Notes: generated by a model from the sequence alone, not told the origin. 64,000 bases of DNA from Pseudosporangium ferrugineum (GCF_003002065.1 NZ_PVZG01000019.1:1-64000); one strand, 5' to 3'. Shown: positions 7,659 through 17,022, counted from the stretch's first letter. Numbers and translations: made by a program.

Positions 7659-8540
7659 TCAGGCGAACTGGGGGATGACCTCACTGGCGAAGCGCAGCAT
7701 CGGCTCGTGGTCGTACGCCACCCGCGGCACGTACACGATCACGTAGTCGGCCCCGGCCTCGACCATGCGCTCGACGCGCCCGATCGTGTCGGCGGTGGAC
7801 TCGTTCAGGTCGAGCTCGAGCCCGGTCGACTTGATGATCCGGTCGTAGTCGCGGCCCAGGGCGTCGCAGTGCCCGCGCAGCACGCCGAGCTTGCGGCGGA
7901 TCAGGTCGGGGTCGCCGCCGCCCACGTTGCAGGCGTCGGCGTACTGGGCGACCAGCTTGAGGGTCACCTTCTCGCCGCCGCCGCCGAGCCAGAACGAGGG
8001 GTGCGGCTTGCGGACGCCCTTCGGCTCGTTGATCGGCCCGTCGATGGAGTAGTGGCGGCCGGTGAACACCGGCCGCTCCTCGGTCCACATCCTGTGCACG
8101 ATCTCGACGGCCTCGCGGAACTCGCCCATCCGCTGCGGGACTTCCGTCCACTCGTAGCCGTACGCCTTCCACTCGTGCTCGTACCAGCCGGCGCCGAGCC
8201 CGGCGTACAGCCGCCCGTGGCTCGCGACGTCGACCGTGGAGGCGATCTTGGCGTAGAGGGAGGGCTGCCGGTAGCCGTTGCAGCCCACCATCTGCCCGAT
8301 GTTGATCCGGCTGGTGTCGCGGGCCAGCGTCGACGTCACGGTCCAGCACTCGAAGACGGTGTTGACCGTCGGCTCGGGCACGGTGTGGAAGTGGTCGTAC
8401 ACCCACACCGAGTCCCACGGGCCGGCGTCGGCCGCCTTCGCGACGGCCGTCATCGCCTCGTACTGCTCCACCGGGTCGGCGATCTCGACCAGGTCCATCT
8501 TCCAGCCCTGCGGCACGAAAACCCCGAAGCGCACACTCAT
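7659..8540 (-). CDS. F420-dependent LLM-class oxidoreductase
   Basis: The 293-residue protein has the luciferase-like TIM barrel from its N-terminus (VRFGVFVPQGWKMDL) through VWVYDHFH, RINIGQMVGCNGYRQPSLYAK and LYAGLGAGWYEHEW. This matches the actinobacterial F420-dependent subfamily annotated as TIGR03560. Such enzymes transfer hydride between reduced F420 and an unknown carbonyl or imine substrate in the cytoplasm. The start at 8540 removes 79 unrelated residues that would overlap the lipoprotein gene in another frame. It precedes the L-fuconate dehydratase gene and may be co-transcribed with it. Confidence 0.88.
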   Translation of the reverse strand: MSVRFGVFVPQGWKMDLVEIADPVEQYEAMTAVAKAADAGPWDSVWVYDHFHTVPEPTVNTVFECWTVTSTLARDTSRINIGQMVGCNGYRQPSLYAKIASTVDVASHGRLYAGLGAGWYEHEWKAYGYEWTEVPQRMGEFREAVEIVHRMWTEERPVFTGRHYSIDGPINEPKGVRKPHPSFWLGGGGEKVTLKLVAQYADACNVGGGDPDLIRRKLGVLRGHCDALGRDYDRIIKSTGLELDLNESTADTIGRVERMVEAGADYVIVYVPRVAYDHEPMLRFASEVIPQFA

Positions 8541-8566
8541 ACGGGCAACGTACCTGATCTTGAGGG

Positions 8567-9127
8567 TTACTTCTTCCTGGCCGCGACCTCGCGCTCGCAG
8601 TCCGGCGTCAGGCGCAGGCCCTTGCTGATGGACGTGTTGTCGTTCTGCGGGCCGCCGAACGACATGTTGATTCCGTCGTCGGCGATCTCGACGAGCTTGA
8701 CGCCCTTGTCCTTCAGGCACTTCAGGACGTCCCGGGCGAAGTCCTTGGCCTCGGGGTTGGCCGGGTCCTTCTCCCACGGGGGCAGCGGCAGGTACTGCGG
8801 GTCACAGACCCGCGCGGCCGCCTCCTGCTTGGCGATCTCCGCCTGCGTCGGCCGCCGGTTGCCGATCTCCTTCTTCGACTTGGCGCCCTCCTTGCTCAGG
8901 CACTCGTCGTAGATCCGGTACCAGCCCTCCATCTCCTCCTGCGTGGTGTCCAGCCGCTCCCGGGGCCGCTTGCCGGCCGCCGTGGCCGACGGCGCCGGGG
9001 TGCCGCCGGGGCTGGCCAGCGTCGCCACCTCGGACTTCCCGCTGTCCTGCGACTCGGAGCCGCAGGCCGCGGCGGCGGCGAGCAGACCCGCCAGCATCAG
9101 CATCTGTCCCATGCGCTTGACGACCAT
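8567..9127 (-). CDS. Putative secreted lipoprotein
   Basis: The 186-residue protein has a lipoprotein signal peptide (MLMLAGLLAAAAAC, with lipobox cysteine at about residue 22). A short Ser/Pro/Ala linker and a soluble domain with three further cysteines (DECLSK, RVCDP, LKCLKDKG, PDCERE) follow. It should be lipid-anchored on the outer face of the membrane. I do not recognise the family; similar small lipoproteins are common in actinobacteria. It stands alone between an F420 oxidoreductase and the DUF309 gene, all on the minus strand. Confidence 0.8.
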   Translation of the reverse strand: MVVKRMGQMLMLAGLLAAAAACGSESQDSGKSEVATLASPGGTPAPSATAAGKRPRERLDTTQEEMEGWYRIYDECLSKEGAKSKKEIGNRRPTQAEIAKQEAAARVCDPQYLPLPPWEKDPANPEAKDFARDVLKCLKDKGVKLVEIADDGINMSFGGPQNDNTSISKGLRLTPDCEREVAARKK

Positions 9128-9193
9128 GTTTGACCTCTCCTCGGCGTTATGTCCGTGCGAGAGGCAGCATCCCGGGACGATGTGTGGAAGCTG

Positions 9194-9859
9194 TCAGGAG
9201 CTCCGGTCACGCTCGCCGATGTACGCGAGCAGCTCCCGGTCCGTGCCGTGCAACCGGTCGACCTCCTCGCCCGCGTCGCAGCTGAGCAGCGCGACCACCA
9301 CCGCATCGGCGGAGCGGCCGAGCACCCGCCAGGTGGCGCCCGAGTCCTCCCAGCGGCGCAGCAGGTCCAGCTGGGCCGAGCCGGTCAGCGGCCCCGGGTC
9401 GGCGTCCCGCTCGCCGAACGGCGCGCCGTCGCCGATCCGTGCGGCCGCCGCCCGCGCCCACGCCGCGAGCCGTTCCACCGCGACGCCGTGCGGCGGGTCG
9501 GCGGCGTACGGCTCGATCCGGCCGGCGGCGCGCCGCAGCAGCCGGGCCGCGCCGACGCTGTTGCCCCGGCGGGCGTGGGTGAGCCCCACCGCGAGCTGCG
9601 CCAGGCCCTGCCAGAGGTCGCGCTCCGGCCCGCCGGCCGCCTTCCACGCCGCCTCCAGCACCTCGTGGGCGTGGAACGGCCGGCCCGCGGCCAGCAGCCG
9701 CTCCGCCTCGCGCAGCGACTCGGCCGGCGGCAGGACCACGTCCTCCGGGGTGGTCGGCACGCCGGTCACGCCGTGCGGGAGGGGCCGGCCCAGGCCGTCC
9801 CGGGGACGCGCGTTGCGGGGACGCCCGGCGGCGTCACGGTCCCGCGCACTCGTAGTCAT
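9194..9859 (-). CDS. DUF309 protein with extra C-terminal domain
   Basis: Residues of about 40-145 form a DUF309 helical domain, with the signature FHAHEVLEAAWKAAGGPERDLWQGLAQLAVGLTH. After it comes a segment of about 60 residues (LDLLRRWEDSGATWRVLGR to LHGTDRELLAYIGER). This segment resembles a stand-alone actinobacterial mini-protein of unknown function, so the gene looks like a fusion of two small genes. The ATG overlaps the TGA of the GGDEF-EAL gene by 4 bases, so translation is coupled. The total length is 221 residues. No biochemical role is known to me. Confidence 0.8.
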   Translation of the reverse strand: MTTSARDRDAAGRPRNARPRDGLGRPLPHGVTGVPTTPEDVVLPPAESLREAERLLAAGRPFHAHEVLEAAWKAAGGPERDLWQGLAQLAVGLTHARRGNSVGAARLLRRAAGRIEPYAADPPHGVAVERLAAWARAAAARIGDGAPFGERDADPGPLTGSAQLDLLRRWEDSGATWRVLGRSADAVVVALLSCDAGEEVDRLHGTDRELLAYIGERDRSS

Positions 9860-12117
9860 ACCCGCGATTCTGCCCCGGCCGGGGCCACGGTGCGATCGCG
9901 GTCGCCGGGGGCGCCCGCCCGGAAGTCCGGCCGGGCCACCGGCCTGCCGAAGTGGTAGCCCTGGGCGAACCGGTAGCCGAGGCGTTGCAGCTCCGCGGCC
10001 TGCTCGCTGGTCTCCACGCCCTCGGCGACGGCGGTCAGCCCGAGGCCGTCCGCCACCTGGATCAGCGCGGTGGCGATCACCGCGTGCCGGCCCGCCATGG
10101 TGATGTTGTCGACGAAACTCTTGTCGACCTTCAGCACGTCGACCGGCACGGTCTGCAGCAGCCCGAGCGACGAGTGGCCGGTGCCGAAGTCGTCGAGGGC
10201 GATCCGTACGCCCAGCGCCCGCAGCTCGTGCAGCGTGGCGATGGCCTGGCCGCCCTCGAAGACGGCGGTCTCGGTGACCTCGACGGTGAGCCGGGTGGCG
10301 CTCAGGCCGCTCTCCCGCAGGGCCGCGCCGACGACGGCGGCGAAGCCGCGCTGGGCGAGCTGCCGGGCGGAGGCGTTGACGGTGATCCGCTCCGGTGCGT
10401 CCCGGCCCAGCTCGGCGACCCATCGGGCGCCCTGCCGGCAGGCCTCGCGCAGGATCCAGGCGCCCAGCTCGACGATCAGCCCGTTGCGCTCCGCGGCCGG
10501 GATGAACTCGGCCGGCCCGACCGTGCCGCGGTCCGGGTGCTCCCACCGGACCAGCGTCTCCACGTCGTAGATCCGGCCGTGCGGCAGCTCCACGATCGGC
10601 TGGTAGACGAGCCGGAACTGCCCGGCGTCCAGGGCGGTCCGCAGCTCGGCGCCGAGCTGCGCCTCCTCGCCGGCGCGGTCGTCGAGCTCGGGCACGTACC
10701 GGCGGAACGGCTCGCGGCTCTCCTTGGCCGCGTCGACGGCCAGGTCGGCGCGGCGCATCAGCTCCTGCGCGTCGGCGGCCCCCTCCGGCCCGGCGAGGCC
10801 GATGCCGGCGCTGACCAGCAGCTCGTGCCCGCCGCTGCGCAGCGGCTCCTGGAGGGCCGCGGTGAGCCGCCGCGCCAGGTCGAGGGCGGCGCCGGGGGCC
10901 GGGTCGGTGAGCAGCAGCGCGAATTCGTCGCCGCCCATCCGGGCAACCAGCGTCTCCCGGCCGGCCACGGCGACCAGGCGCCGGGCCACGGCGACGAGCA
11001 GCTCGTCGCCGACCGAGTGGCCCAGCTGGTCGTTGACCGCCCGGAACCCGTCGAGGTCGAGCAGGACGACGTGCGGCCGGCCGCCGGACAGGGCGGTGCC
11101 CAGCGCGCGCTCGAACCGGCGGCGGTTGGCGAGCCGGGTCAGGTCGTCGTGCATCGCCAGGTCCTCGAGCTGACGGGACTGCCGCTTCACCTGGTCCATG
11201 AAGCCGGCCATCCGCAGCAGCACCAGCAGGAACAGCACGACGGCGCCCACCGCGATGGCCGCCCGGTCGCCGCTGTTGCCGCCGATCGCCGGCACCAGCA
11301 GGGCCGCCGGGGCGAGCAGGGCACTGACCGCGGGCAGGGCGATCCGCGCGGCGCTGATCCGGCCCTCCGGCGGCCCGTCGGCGGAGGCGCCGGCCGTGCG
11401 CATCGACGGGTGCAGCGCCGCCGCGGCCCAGACCACGTACGACAACAGGAACGCGGCGTCGAACCCGGTGGTCCCCGCGTCGGAGTAGAGGCTCAGCACC
11501 GAGAAGCCGACGTCGCCGACGAGCAGCAGCACCACCGCCAGGCCGAGCATGCGGATGCTGGGCGTGCTCTGCGCCGCGCTGAAGAACAGCCGGGCGAGCA
11601 CGGCCAGCAGCATCGCGTCGGCCGCCGGATAGGCCACGCTGATCACCCGCTCCAGCGGGGACACGGTGGCGTCGGCGGCGATCGGCTCGATCACGAACAC
11701 CCAGAAGACCAGGCCGAGCCCGACGGCCACGATGGCGGCGTCGACGAGGCCGGCCCGGTCGCGCGCGGCGGTCCGCCGCACGAGCAGGACCAGACCGATC
11801 AGGAGCATCGGGTACGCGCTGAGATAGAACCCGTCCGCCGGCGACGGGTACGGCTCCTGGCGCAAGCCGTACAGGTAGTACTCGTAGACGACGTCGCCGA
11901 GGACCCAGACGGCCTGCCCGGCGGCGAACCAGTACCACATCGCCGGGCGCCGGGGCCGGTGCAGCCGTACGGCCAGCAGGATGAGCAGGGCGGACACCAG
12001 GCCGATGGCGTTGTAGCCCAGGTTGCGGGCCAGGCTCCCCTCGGGCAGCAGGAAGTAGCAGCCGGTGGCCGGCGCACCGGCCGCGAGCCACAGCCACCAC
12101 AGTCGTCCGTGCCGCAC
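9856..12117 (-). CDS. Membrane GGDEF-EAL cyclic-di-GMP enzyme
   Basis: The 753-residue protein begins with about ten hydrophobic membrane segments (residues 1-300). A GGDEF domain (about 315-480) keeps an intact MGGDEFALLL motif. The EAL domain (about 490-735) keeps YQPIVELPHGR, an E-T-L variant of the EAL motif (VETLVRWEHP), DDFGTGHSSLGLL, KVDKSFV and VAEGVET. Both synthesis and hydrolysis of cyclic-di-GMP are therefore possible; in tandem proteins one activity often dominates. It starts at a GTG with AGGA upstream and is coupled by a 4-base overlap to the DUF309 gene. A PilZ-like receptor candidate lies at 62.7 kb. Confidence 0.93.
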   Translation of the reverse strand: MRHGRLWWLWLAAGAPATGCYFLLPEGSLARNLGYNAIGLVSALLILLAVRLHRPRRPAMWYWFAAGQAVWVLGDVVYEYYLYGLRQEPYPSPADGFYLSAYPMLLIGLVLLVRRTAARDRAGLVDAAIVAVGLGLVFWVFVIEPIAADATVSPLERVISVAYPAADAMLLAVLARLFFSAAQSTPSIRMLGLAVVLLLVGDVGFSVLSLYSDAGTTGFDAAFLLSYVVWAAAALHPSMRTAGASADGPPEGRISAARIALPAVSALLAPAALLVPAIGGNSGDRAAIAVGAVVLFLLVLLRMAGFMDQVKRQSRQLEDLAMHDDLTRLANRRRFERALGTALSGGRPHVVLLDLDGFRAVNDQLGHSVGDELLVAVARRLVAVAGRETLVARMGGDEFALLLTDPAPGAALDLARRLTAALQEPLRSGGHELLVSAGIGLAGPEGAADAQELMRRADLAVDAAKESREPFRRYVPELDDRAGEEAQLGAELRTALDAGQFRLVYQPIVELPHGRIYDVETLVRWEHPDRGTVGPAEFIPAAERNGLIVELGAWILREACRQGARWVAELGRDAPERITVNASARQLAQRGFAAVVGAALRESGLSATRLTVEVTETAVFEGGQAIATLHELRALGVRIALDDFGTGHSSLGLLQTVPVDVLKVDKSFVDNITMAGRHAVIATALIQVADGLGLTAVAEGVETSEQAAELQRLGYRFAQGYHFGRPVARPDFRAGAPGDRDRTVAPAGAESRV

Positions 12118-12155
12118 GTCCTGTTATCGGCGGTGCGGGAGCCGACTTGAGCGCC

Positions 12156-13580
12156 TCAGACCGTGGCGGAGAGCTCTCTCACCACGTCGACCAGCAGGTC
12201 GATGTCCGCCTCGGTGGTGCGCCAGTTGACGATCGCCGGGCGCAGGGCGACGCGGCCGTCGTACACCGTGGTGCCGGCGAAGACCCGGCCGTCGGCCAGC
12301 AGGGCCGCGCCGACCCGGCGGTTCAGGTCGTCGAGGTCGCCCTCGGCGACGCCGGGCGGGCGTACCCGGAAGCACACGATGCACAGCGGCACCTCGGCCA
12401 GCCGCTCGAGGTCGGGGGCCTCGTCGACCGCGCGGGCGAGGCGCTGCGCCAGGCCGGCGTGGCGCTCCACCATCGCCCGGTGGCCCGAGCGCCCGTACGC
12501 GGCCAGCGTCGCCCAGATCGGCAGCGCCCGGGCCCGGCGGGACGACTCCGGCCCGTACAGCCCGTAGCCGCCGCCCGGGTCCTGCGGGCCGGGCAGGTAG
12601 GCGGCGCCCGGCATGCCGAACGCCGCACCGAGCCGCTGCGGCTCGCGGATCAGCGCGAAGCCGCTCTCGTACGGGACGTTGAGCCACTTGTGCGCGTCCG
12701 CGGCGACGGAATCGGCCCGCTCGATGCCGCGGGTCAGGTGCGAGGTGGCCGGCGACAGCGCGGCGAACAGCCCGAACGCGCCGTCCACGTGCAGCCAGGC
12801 GCCGTGGTCGCGGGCCAGGCCGGCGAGGTCGTCGAGCGGGTCGAAGTCCCCGGCGTTGACCTCCCCGGCGTTGGCGATGATCACCGCCGGGGCGCCGCCG
12901 AGCGCGTCCAGCCCGCGCGCCATCGCGGCCAGGTCGACGCGTCCGGCGCCGTCGCGCGCGCAGACCCGCACCGTGTCCCGGCCGTGGCCGAGCATCTGCA
13001 GCGCCTTGCGGGCGCTGGCGTGCACGTAGCCGGAGGAGAACACCGGCATGCGGGGCAGGCCGGCGAGCCCGTCGCGTACGGTGTCGGCGCCCTGCCTCTC
13101 TCCCCACCAGTGCGTCGCGCAGCCGAGCGACGTGAAGTTGGCGAACGTCGCGCTCGCCACCAGGGCGCCGCCCCATCCCGGCGGCAACCCGAACAGCTCC
13201 CGCAGCCAGTCCAGCGCGATCGTCTCGACGTCGTTGCCGAACGCGGAGGAGGCACGGGCGAAGCTGTTCTGGTCCAGCAGCGACGCCGTCCAGTCGGCGG
13301 CGAGCGCGGCCGGGGTGGCGCCGCCGGTGACGAAGTGGAAGAAGCGCGGCCCGGACGACGCCGTGGCCGCCGCCGTGCCGGCCTCGAGGAGGCGGGCGAC
13401 GGCGGGCAGCGTGCCCAGCCCCCGCTCGGGAAGGGGCCCGCCGAGGGTGGCCGTCAGCCCCGCCGCCGCGGCGTCGTGGACCTTCCGGCCGGCCAGGGAG
13501 TCGAGGTACGGTCCGGCGGCGGCGGTGACCCGGCGCAGCGCGTCGGCCGCCACGTCCCGGTCGTCGAGCGGATCGGCCAT
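12156..13580 (-). CDS. PLP-dependent group II amino-acid decarboxylase family protein
   Basis: The 474-residue protein follows the aromatic-amino-acid/glutamate decarboxylase fold. It shows GPRFFHFVTGGATPAALAAD near the N-terminus, ANAGEVNAGDFD, the cofactor aspartate in WLHVDGAFG and the Schiff-base lysine in SVAADAHKWLNVPYESG. The usual reaction is decarboxylation of an amino acid to an amine. The subfamily with this N-terminus is widespread in actinobacteria and its substrate is not known. The gene diverges from the patatin gene, 45 bp apart. Confidence 0.88.
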   Translation of the reverse strand: MADPLDDRDVAADALRRVTAAAGPYLDSLAGRKVHDAAAAGLTATLGGPLPERGLGTLPAVARLLEAGTAAATASSGPRFFHFVTGGATPAALAADWTASLLDQNSFARASSAFGNDVETIALDWLRELFGLPPGWGGALVASATFANFTSLGCATHWWGERQGADTVRDGLAGLPRMPVFSSGYVHASARKALQMLGHGRDTVRVCARDGAGRVDLAAMARGLDALGGAPAVIIANAGEVNAGDFDPLDDLAGLARDHGAWLHVDGAFGLFAALSPATSHLTRGIERADSVAADAHKWLNVPYESGFALIREPQRLGAAFGMPGAAYLPGPQDPGGGYGLYGPESSRRARALPIWATLAAYGRSGHRAMVERHAGLAQRLARAVDEAPDLERLAEVPLCIVCFRVRPPGVAEGDLDDLNRRVGAALLADGRVFAGTTVYDGRVALRPAIVNWRTTEADIDLLVDVVRELSATV

Positions 13581-13625
13581 GCCGCCAGCCTGCCAGAGAC
13601 GGGGCCGGGCTGGCATCCTGACCGG

Positions 13626-14459
13626 GTGAATGCGCAGCCAGGCGACGACGAACCGGTACGGATCGGGCTGGCCCTCGGCGGCGGGGCGGTGCGCGGCGCC
13701 GCCCACGTCGGCGTCCTCGACGTGCTCGACGCGGCCGGCCTCGCCCCCGCCGTGATCGCCGGGACCAGCGCCGGCGCCCTGATCGGCGCCCTCTACGCGG
13801 CCGGCACCGGCCCGTCCGAGATCAGCAAGGTGGCCCAGGCGCTGCGCTGGTCGCGGCTCATCCGCCCGGCCCGCACCCGGCGCGCCCTGTTCGCCATCGC
13901 CCGCCTCGGCGCGTTCCTCGACGACCTGCTCGGCGGGCGGGACTTCGACGCCCTGGACCTGCCGTTCGCGGCCGTGGCCTGCGAGCTGACCACCGGCGAC
14001 CGGGTGGTCCTGCGCGACGGCCCGGTCGCCTCCGCGGTGCTGGCCAGCGCCGCGATCCCCGGGGTCTTCCCGCCGGTGGAACGCGACGGCCGGCTGCTCG
14101 TCGACGGCAGCCTGGTCGACATCGTGCCGGCCGGGCTGGCCCGCGAGATGGGCGCCGACGTGGTGGTCGCGGTCGACGTCTCGGGACCCCTGCCGCGCCG
14201 GCCCCCGGCGACCCTGCTGCACATCATGGTGGCGGTCAGCACCCTGCCACCCGGCGGCGGCCGGCTGGGCGCGGACGCCGACCTCACCCTGGCGCCCGCC
14301 GTGGACGAGTACGCGTTCTGGGAGCTGTCACGCATCACCGAGTTCGAGGACGCCGGACGGGCCGCGGCCGAGGACGCGGTGCCGCTGATCCGCTCCCTCG
14401 TGGCGACGGCCGCGGCGCGGCGGGCCTGGGAGCGTACGGTCGCGCCCCCGCCGCAGTGA
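13626..14459 (+). CDS. Patatin-like phospholipase (RssA type)
   Basis: The 277-residue protein contains the oxyanion-hole loop LGGGAVRGAAHVGVL, the nucleophile elbow VIAGTSAGALIGALYAAG (catalytic Ser) and the DGSLVDIVPAGLAREMGAD segment with the catalytic Asp. That is a complete Ser-Asp dyad, as in bacterial RssA/YchK-like patatins. It probably hydrolyses acyl esters of lipids, but the substrate is open. There is no signal peptide, so it should be cytoplasmic or membrane-associated. The GTG start at 13626 leaves only a short leader before the fold. Confidence 0.9.
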   Translation: MNAQPGDDEPVRIGLALGGGAVRGAAHVGVLDVLDAAGLAPAVIAGTSAGALIGALYAAGTGPSEISKVAQALRWSRLIRPARTRRALFAIARLGAFLDDLLGGRDFDALDLPFAAVACELTTGDRVVLRDGPVASAVLASAAIPGVFPPVERDGRLLVDGSLVDIVPAGLAREMGADVVVAVDVSGPLPRRPPATLLHIMVAVSTLPPGGGRLGADADLTLAPAVDEYAFWELSRITEFEDAGRAAAEDAVPLIRSLVATAAARRAWERTVAPPPQ

Positions 14460-14467
14460 GCCGCCGG

Positions 14468-14986
14468 TCAGTCGCTGCCCTCTCCCTCGGCGTCGCCGCG
14501 CGCGGGGGTCGAGCTGACCGTGTCCGACCAGGCCGACTTGGCCCCGGAGTCGCCGATGCGGTAGACGTCGTAGACCGCCAGGCCCGCGACGACCACGGCC
14601 AGCGCGGCGATGGTCCGGGTGACCGCGGCGGACGACGGCGCCAGGAAGGTCCGGGCCCGGCCGGCCGCCTCCCGCTGGCGCCACCAGATCAGCATCGCCA
14701 GGACGGCCACCGGGGCGGCCACCAGGATGGCGGTGTCGCCGAGCTCTGCGTGCTTCTCGATCAGGGCGGTCTCCGGCAGGCGCTCCTCCAGCCACTCCCC
14801 GGCGCTGGTGGTGAACGGCACGATGACCAGCACCAGCACGGACAGCACGGCGTTGGGGCCGGCCAGGCGCCGCCGCACCGAGGGCCGTACGGCGGTGAGC
14901 ACGAGCAGCAGGGCGGCGAGCGGCAGCAGCACGACGACGGCGTGCACGAACAGGATGTGTGCCGGCAGCCCGTTGATGGTCCCCAT
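14468..14986 (-). CDS. DUF2231-type four-helix membrane protein
   Basis: The 172-residue protein has four predicted membrane segments: ILFVHAVVVLLPLAALLLVL; AVLSVLVLVIVPFTTSAG; the AILVAAPVAVLAMLIWW stretch; and IAALAVVVAGLAVYDVYRIG. The start MGTINGLPAHILFVHAVVVLLP carries the His-containing first helix typical of DUF2231 proteins. Some relatives are thought to bind haem or support membrane redox chemistry, but that is not shown for this one. It diverges from the two-component system at 15098, and an inverted repeat lies between them. Confidence 0.8.
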   Translation of the reverse strand: MGTINGLPAHILFVHAVVVLLPLAALLLVLTAVRPSVRRRLAGPNAVLSVLVLVIVPFTTSAGEWLEERLPETALIEKHAELGDTAILVAAPVAVLAMLIWWRQREAAGRARTFLAPSSAAVTRTIAALAVVVAGLAVYDVYRIGDSGAKSAWSDTVSSTPARGDAEGEGSD

Positions 14987-15033
14987 GACATTCCTTCCGA
15001 CGGCGAGATCGCGGCAAACGGTAGGTAGCGAAT

Positions 15034-15049
15034 CTTGGAGTTCTCCAAG
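15034..15049. promoter_or_regulatory. Inverted repeat between DUF2231 gene and response regulator
   Basis: CTTGGAG and CTCCAAG form a perfect 7-bp inverted repeat around TT, 49 bp before the response-regulator ATG and 48 bp before the DUF2231 ATG. It may be a regulator-binding site shared by both divergent promoters. No further support is available. Confidence 0.4.
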
Positions 15050-15097
15050 GTGCGCCGGGGACGCTGGCGGCCGACCCGTTCTGCGAGAGTGAGGGCC

Positions 15098-15775
15098 ATG
15101 ACGGACGCTGCCGGTCCCGCGGCGAAGGTGCTGGTGGTCGAGGACGACCGCGAGCTCGGCCCGCTGCTGCTGCGCCTCTTCCGCGGCGCCGGGTACGAGC
15201 CGGAGCTGGCCCCGGACGGCCAGGCGGGGCTGCACCTGGCGCTGACCCGCCGCTACGACGCGCTGATCGTCGACCGGGGCCTGCCCGCGATCGAGGGCCT
15301 CGACCTGCTGGCCCGGCTCCGCAGGTCCGGCGTCGCCGTGCCGGCGCTCGTGCTGACCGCGCTCGGCACCGTCGCCGACCGGGTCGCGGGCCTCGACAGC
15401 GGCGCCGAGGACTATCTGGTGAAGCCGTTCGAGGTGGAGGAGCTGCTGGCCCGGGTCCGGGCCCTGGTGCGCCGTGGCGCGGGGGCGGCGGAGCGGCTGG
15501 CGGTCGGCGCCGGGACGTTCGACCTGATCTCGCGGACGGTGACCGGGGAGGACGGCTCGGTCGTGGCCCTCTCCGGGCGCGAGAGCGACCTGCTGCGGCT
15601 GCTGGCCCGCAACCCGTCGCGCGCGTTCACCCGCGAGCAGATCGCCGCCCAGGTCTTCCCCGACGCGTCGAGCGTGGCCCTGGTCGACACCTACGTGCAC
15701 TACCTGCGGCGCAAACTCGGCACGACCGCGATCTCCACCGTACGCGGTGTCGGGTACCGGCTCGGGCCGGCATGA
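15098..15775 (+). CDS. OmpR-family response regulator
   Basis: The 225-residue protein has a receiver domain (about 9-122). It shows the acidic pocket VVEDDREL, the phosphoacceptor Asp in LIVDRGLP, the conserved Thr in LVLTALG and the Lys in YLVKPFEVEELLARV. A winged-helix output domain (about 130-225) ends STVRGVGYRLG. It is phosphorylated by the histidine kinase encoded next to it, whose ATG overlaps this stop codon by 4 bases. The target genes are unknown; the divergent DUF2231 membrane protein is the nearest candidate. Confidence 0.94.
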   Translation: MTDAAGPAAKVLVVEDDRELGPLLLRLFRGAGYEPELAPDGQAGLHLALTRRYDALIVDRGLPAIEGLDLLARLRRSGVAVPALVLTALGTVADRVAGLDSGAEDYLVKPFEVEELLARVRALVRRGAGAAERLAVGAGTFDLISRTVTGEDGSVVALSGRESDLLRLLARNPSRAFTREQIAAQVFPDASSVALVDTYVHYLRRKLGTTAISTVRGVGYRLGPA

Positions 15776-16998
15776 GGAGCGGCGCGGGGACCGATCCGGA
15801 CCGGGAGCTGCTGACCCGGGCCCGCCGGGTCATCGCCGTGCAGACCGCCGGGGCGATCACCGTCAGCCTGCTGGTGCTCGGCGCGCTCGTGCTGCTGGTG
15901 GTCACCCACAGCCAGAACTCCGCCGCGGAGAAGCTGCTGACGCGGACGGCCGCGGCCGCCGAGGACGTCGACGATCCGCCGCCCGACGTGTGGGTCTTCC
16001 TCCGGGACGCCGGCGGCCGGATCGCCGCGACCGAGCGCGCCCCGCGGGGCTTCCCCGACCGGGCCTCGCTCGACCGGGTCGCCGCCGGCGGCGCGGCCGA
16101 GACGTACGACGCCGACGGCCCCGAGGGCGGCTACCTGGTCCGGACCCGGAAGCGGGGCACGGCGACGGTGCAGGTCGTGATGAGCCGGCACGAGCAGCAC
16201 GACGAGCGGGAGCGGTTGCTCGCCGCCCTGATCGCCGGGGAGCTCGTCGGCCTGCTCGTCGCGCTGCTGTCGGCGGCGCTGCTCGCCCGCCGCGCGACGG
16301 CACCGCTGGCCGACGCCCTGGCCCGGCAGCGGCAGTTCGTCGCCGACGCCAGCCACGAGCTGCGTACCCCGCTGACCCAGCTGCACACCCGGGCCCAGTT
16401 GCTGCGGATGGACCTGCGCCACGGCGCCACGGACGCCACCGCCGACGTCGACGCCCTGGTGGCCGGCACCCGGCACCTCGGCGAGGTCGTCGAGGACCTG
16501 CTGCTCTCCACCCAGCTGGAGCGGCGCGACGACGCCCGCGTGCCGGTCGACCTGGCCGCCGTGGCCGCCGACGTCCTCGCCGAGCAGGCGGACCGGGCCC
16601 GCGAGCAGGACGTGGAGCTGACGTTGCGGACCGGCGGCGGGCCGCCGGTCGTGCCCGGCCACCGCACCGCGCTGCGCCGGGTGCTCACCGCCCTGGTCGA
16701 CAACGCCCTGAGCCACACCCCGCCCGGCGGGCACGTCAGCATCGGCCTGGACCGCTCGGACGCCGTCGTCACGGTCGTCGTGCGCGACGACGGCGCCGGC
16801 TTCGACCCGGCCGACGCCGAGCGGCTGTTCGCCCGCTTCGCCCGCGGCGGCCACGGCGACCAGCGGCGCTTCGGGCTGGGGCTCGCGCTCGCCCGCGAGG
16901 TCGTCGCCGGGCACGGCGGGTCCATCGAGGCGCAGGGCAGCCCGGGGGAGGGCGCCGCCTTCACGATCCGGCTCCCCGCGGTCGCCGCCGGGACGTGA
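15772..16998 (+). CDS. Sensor histidine kinase (HisKA type)
   Basis: The 408-residue protein has an N-terminal membrane helix (about 25-46) and an extracytoplasmic sensor loop of about 105 residues. A second membrane helix (about 150-172) leads into the dimerisation helix FVADASHELRTPLTQLHTRAQLL with the phospho-His. The ATPase domain shows the N box (VDNALSHTPPGG), the G1 box (DDGAGFDP) and the G2 box (GLGLALAREVVAGHGG). There is almost no HAMP linker. It pairs with the regulator at 15098 by gene overlap. The sensed signal is unknown. Confidence 0.93.
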   Translation: MRSGAGTDPDRELLTRARRVIAVQTAGAITVSLLVLGALVLLVVTHSQNSAAEKLLTRTAAAAEDVDDPPPDVWVFLRDAGGRIAATERAPRGFPDRASLDRVAAGGAAETYDADGPEGGYLVRTRKRGTATVQVVMSRHEQHDERERLLAALIAGELVGLLVALLSAALLARRATAPLADALARQRQFVADASHELRTPLTQLHTRAQLLRMDLRHGATDATADVDALVAGTRHLGEVVEDLLLSTQLERRDDARVPVDLAAVAADVLAEQADRAREQDVELTLRTGGGPPVVPGHRTALRRVLTALVDNALSHTPPGGHVSIGLDRSDAVVTVVVRDDGAGFDPADAERLFARFARGGHGDQRRFGLGLALAREVVAGHGGSIEAQGSPGEGAAFTIRLPAVAAGT

Positions 16999-17022
16999 CG
17001 GCGGCACCGGTATGGTGCGGCG

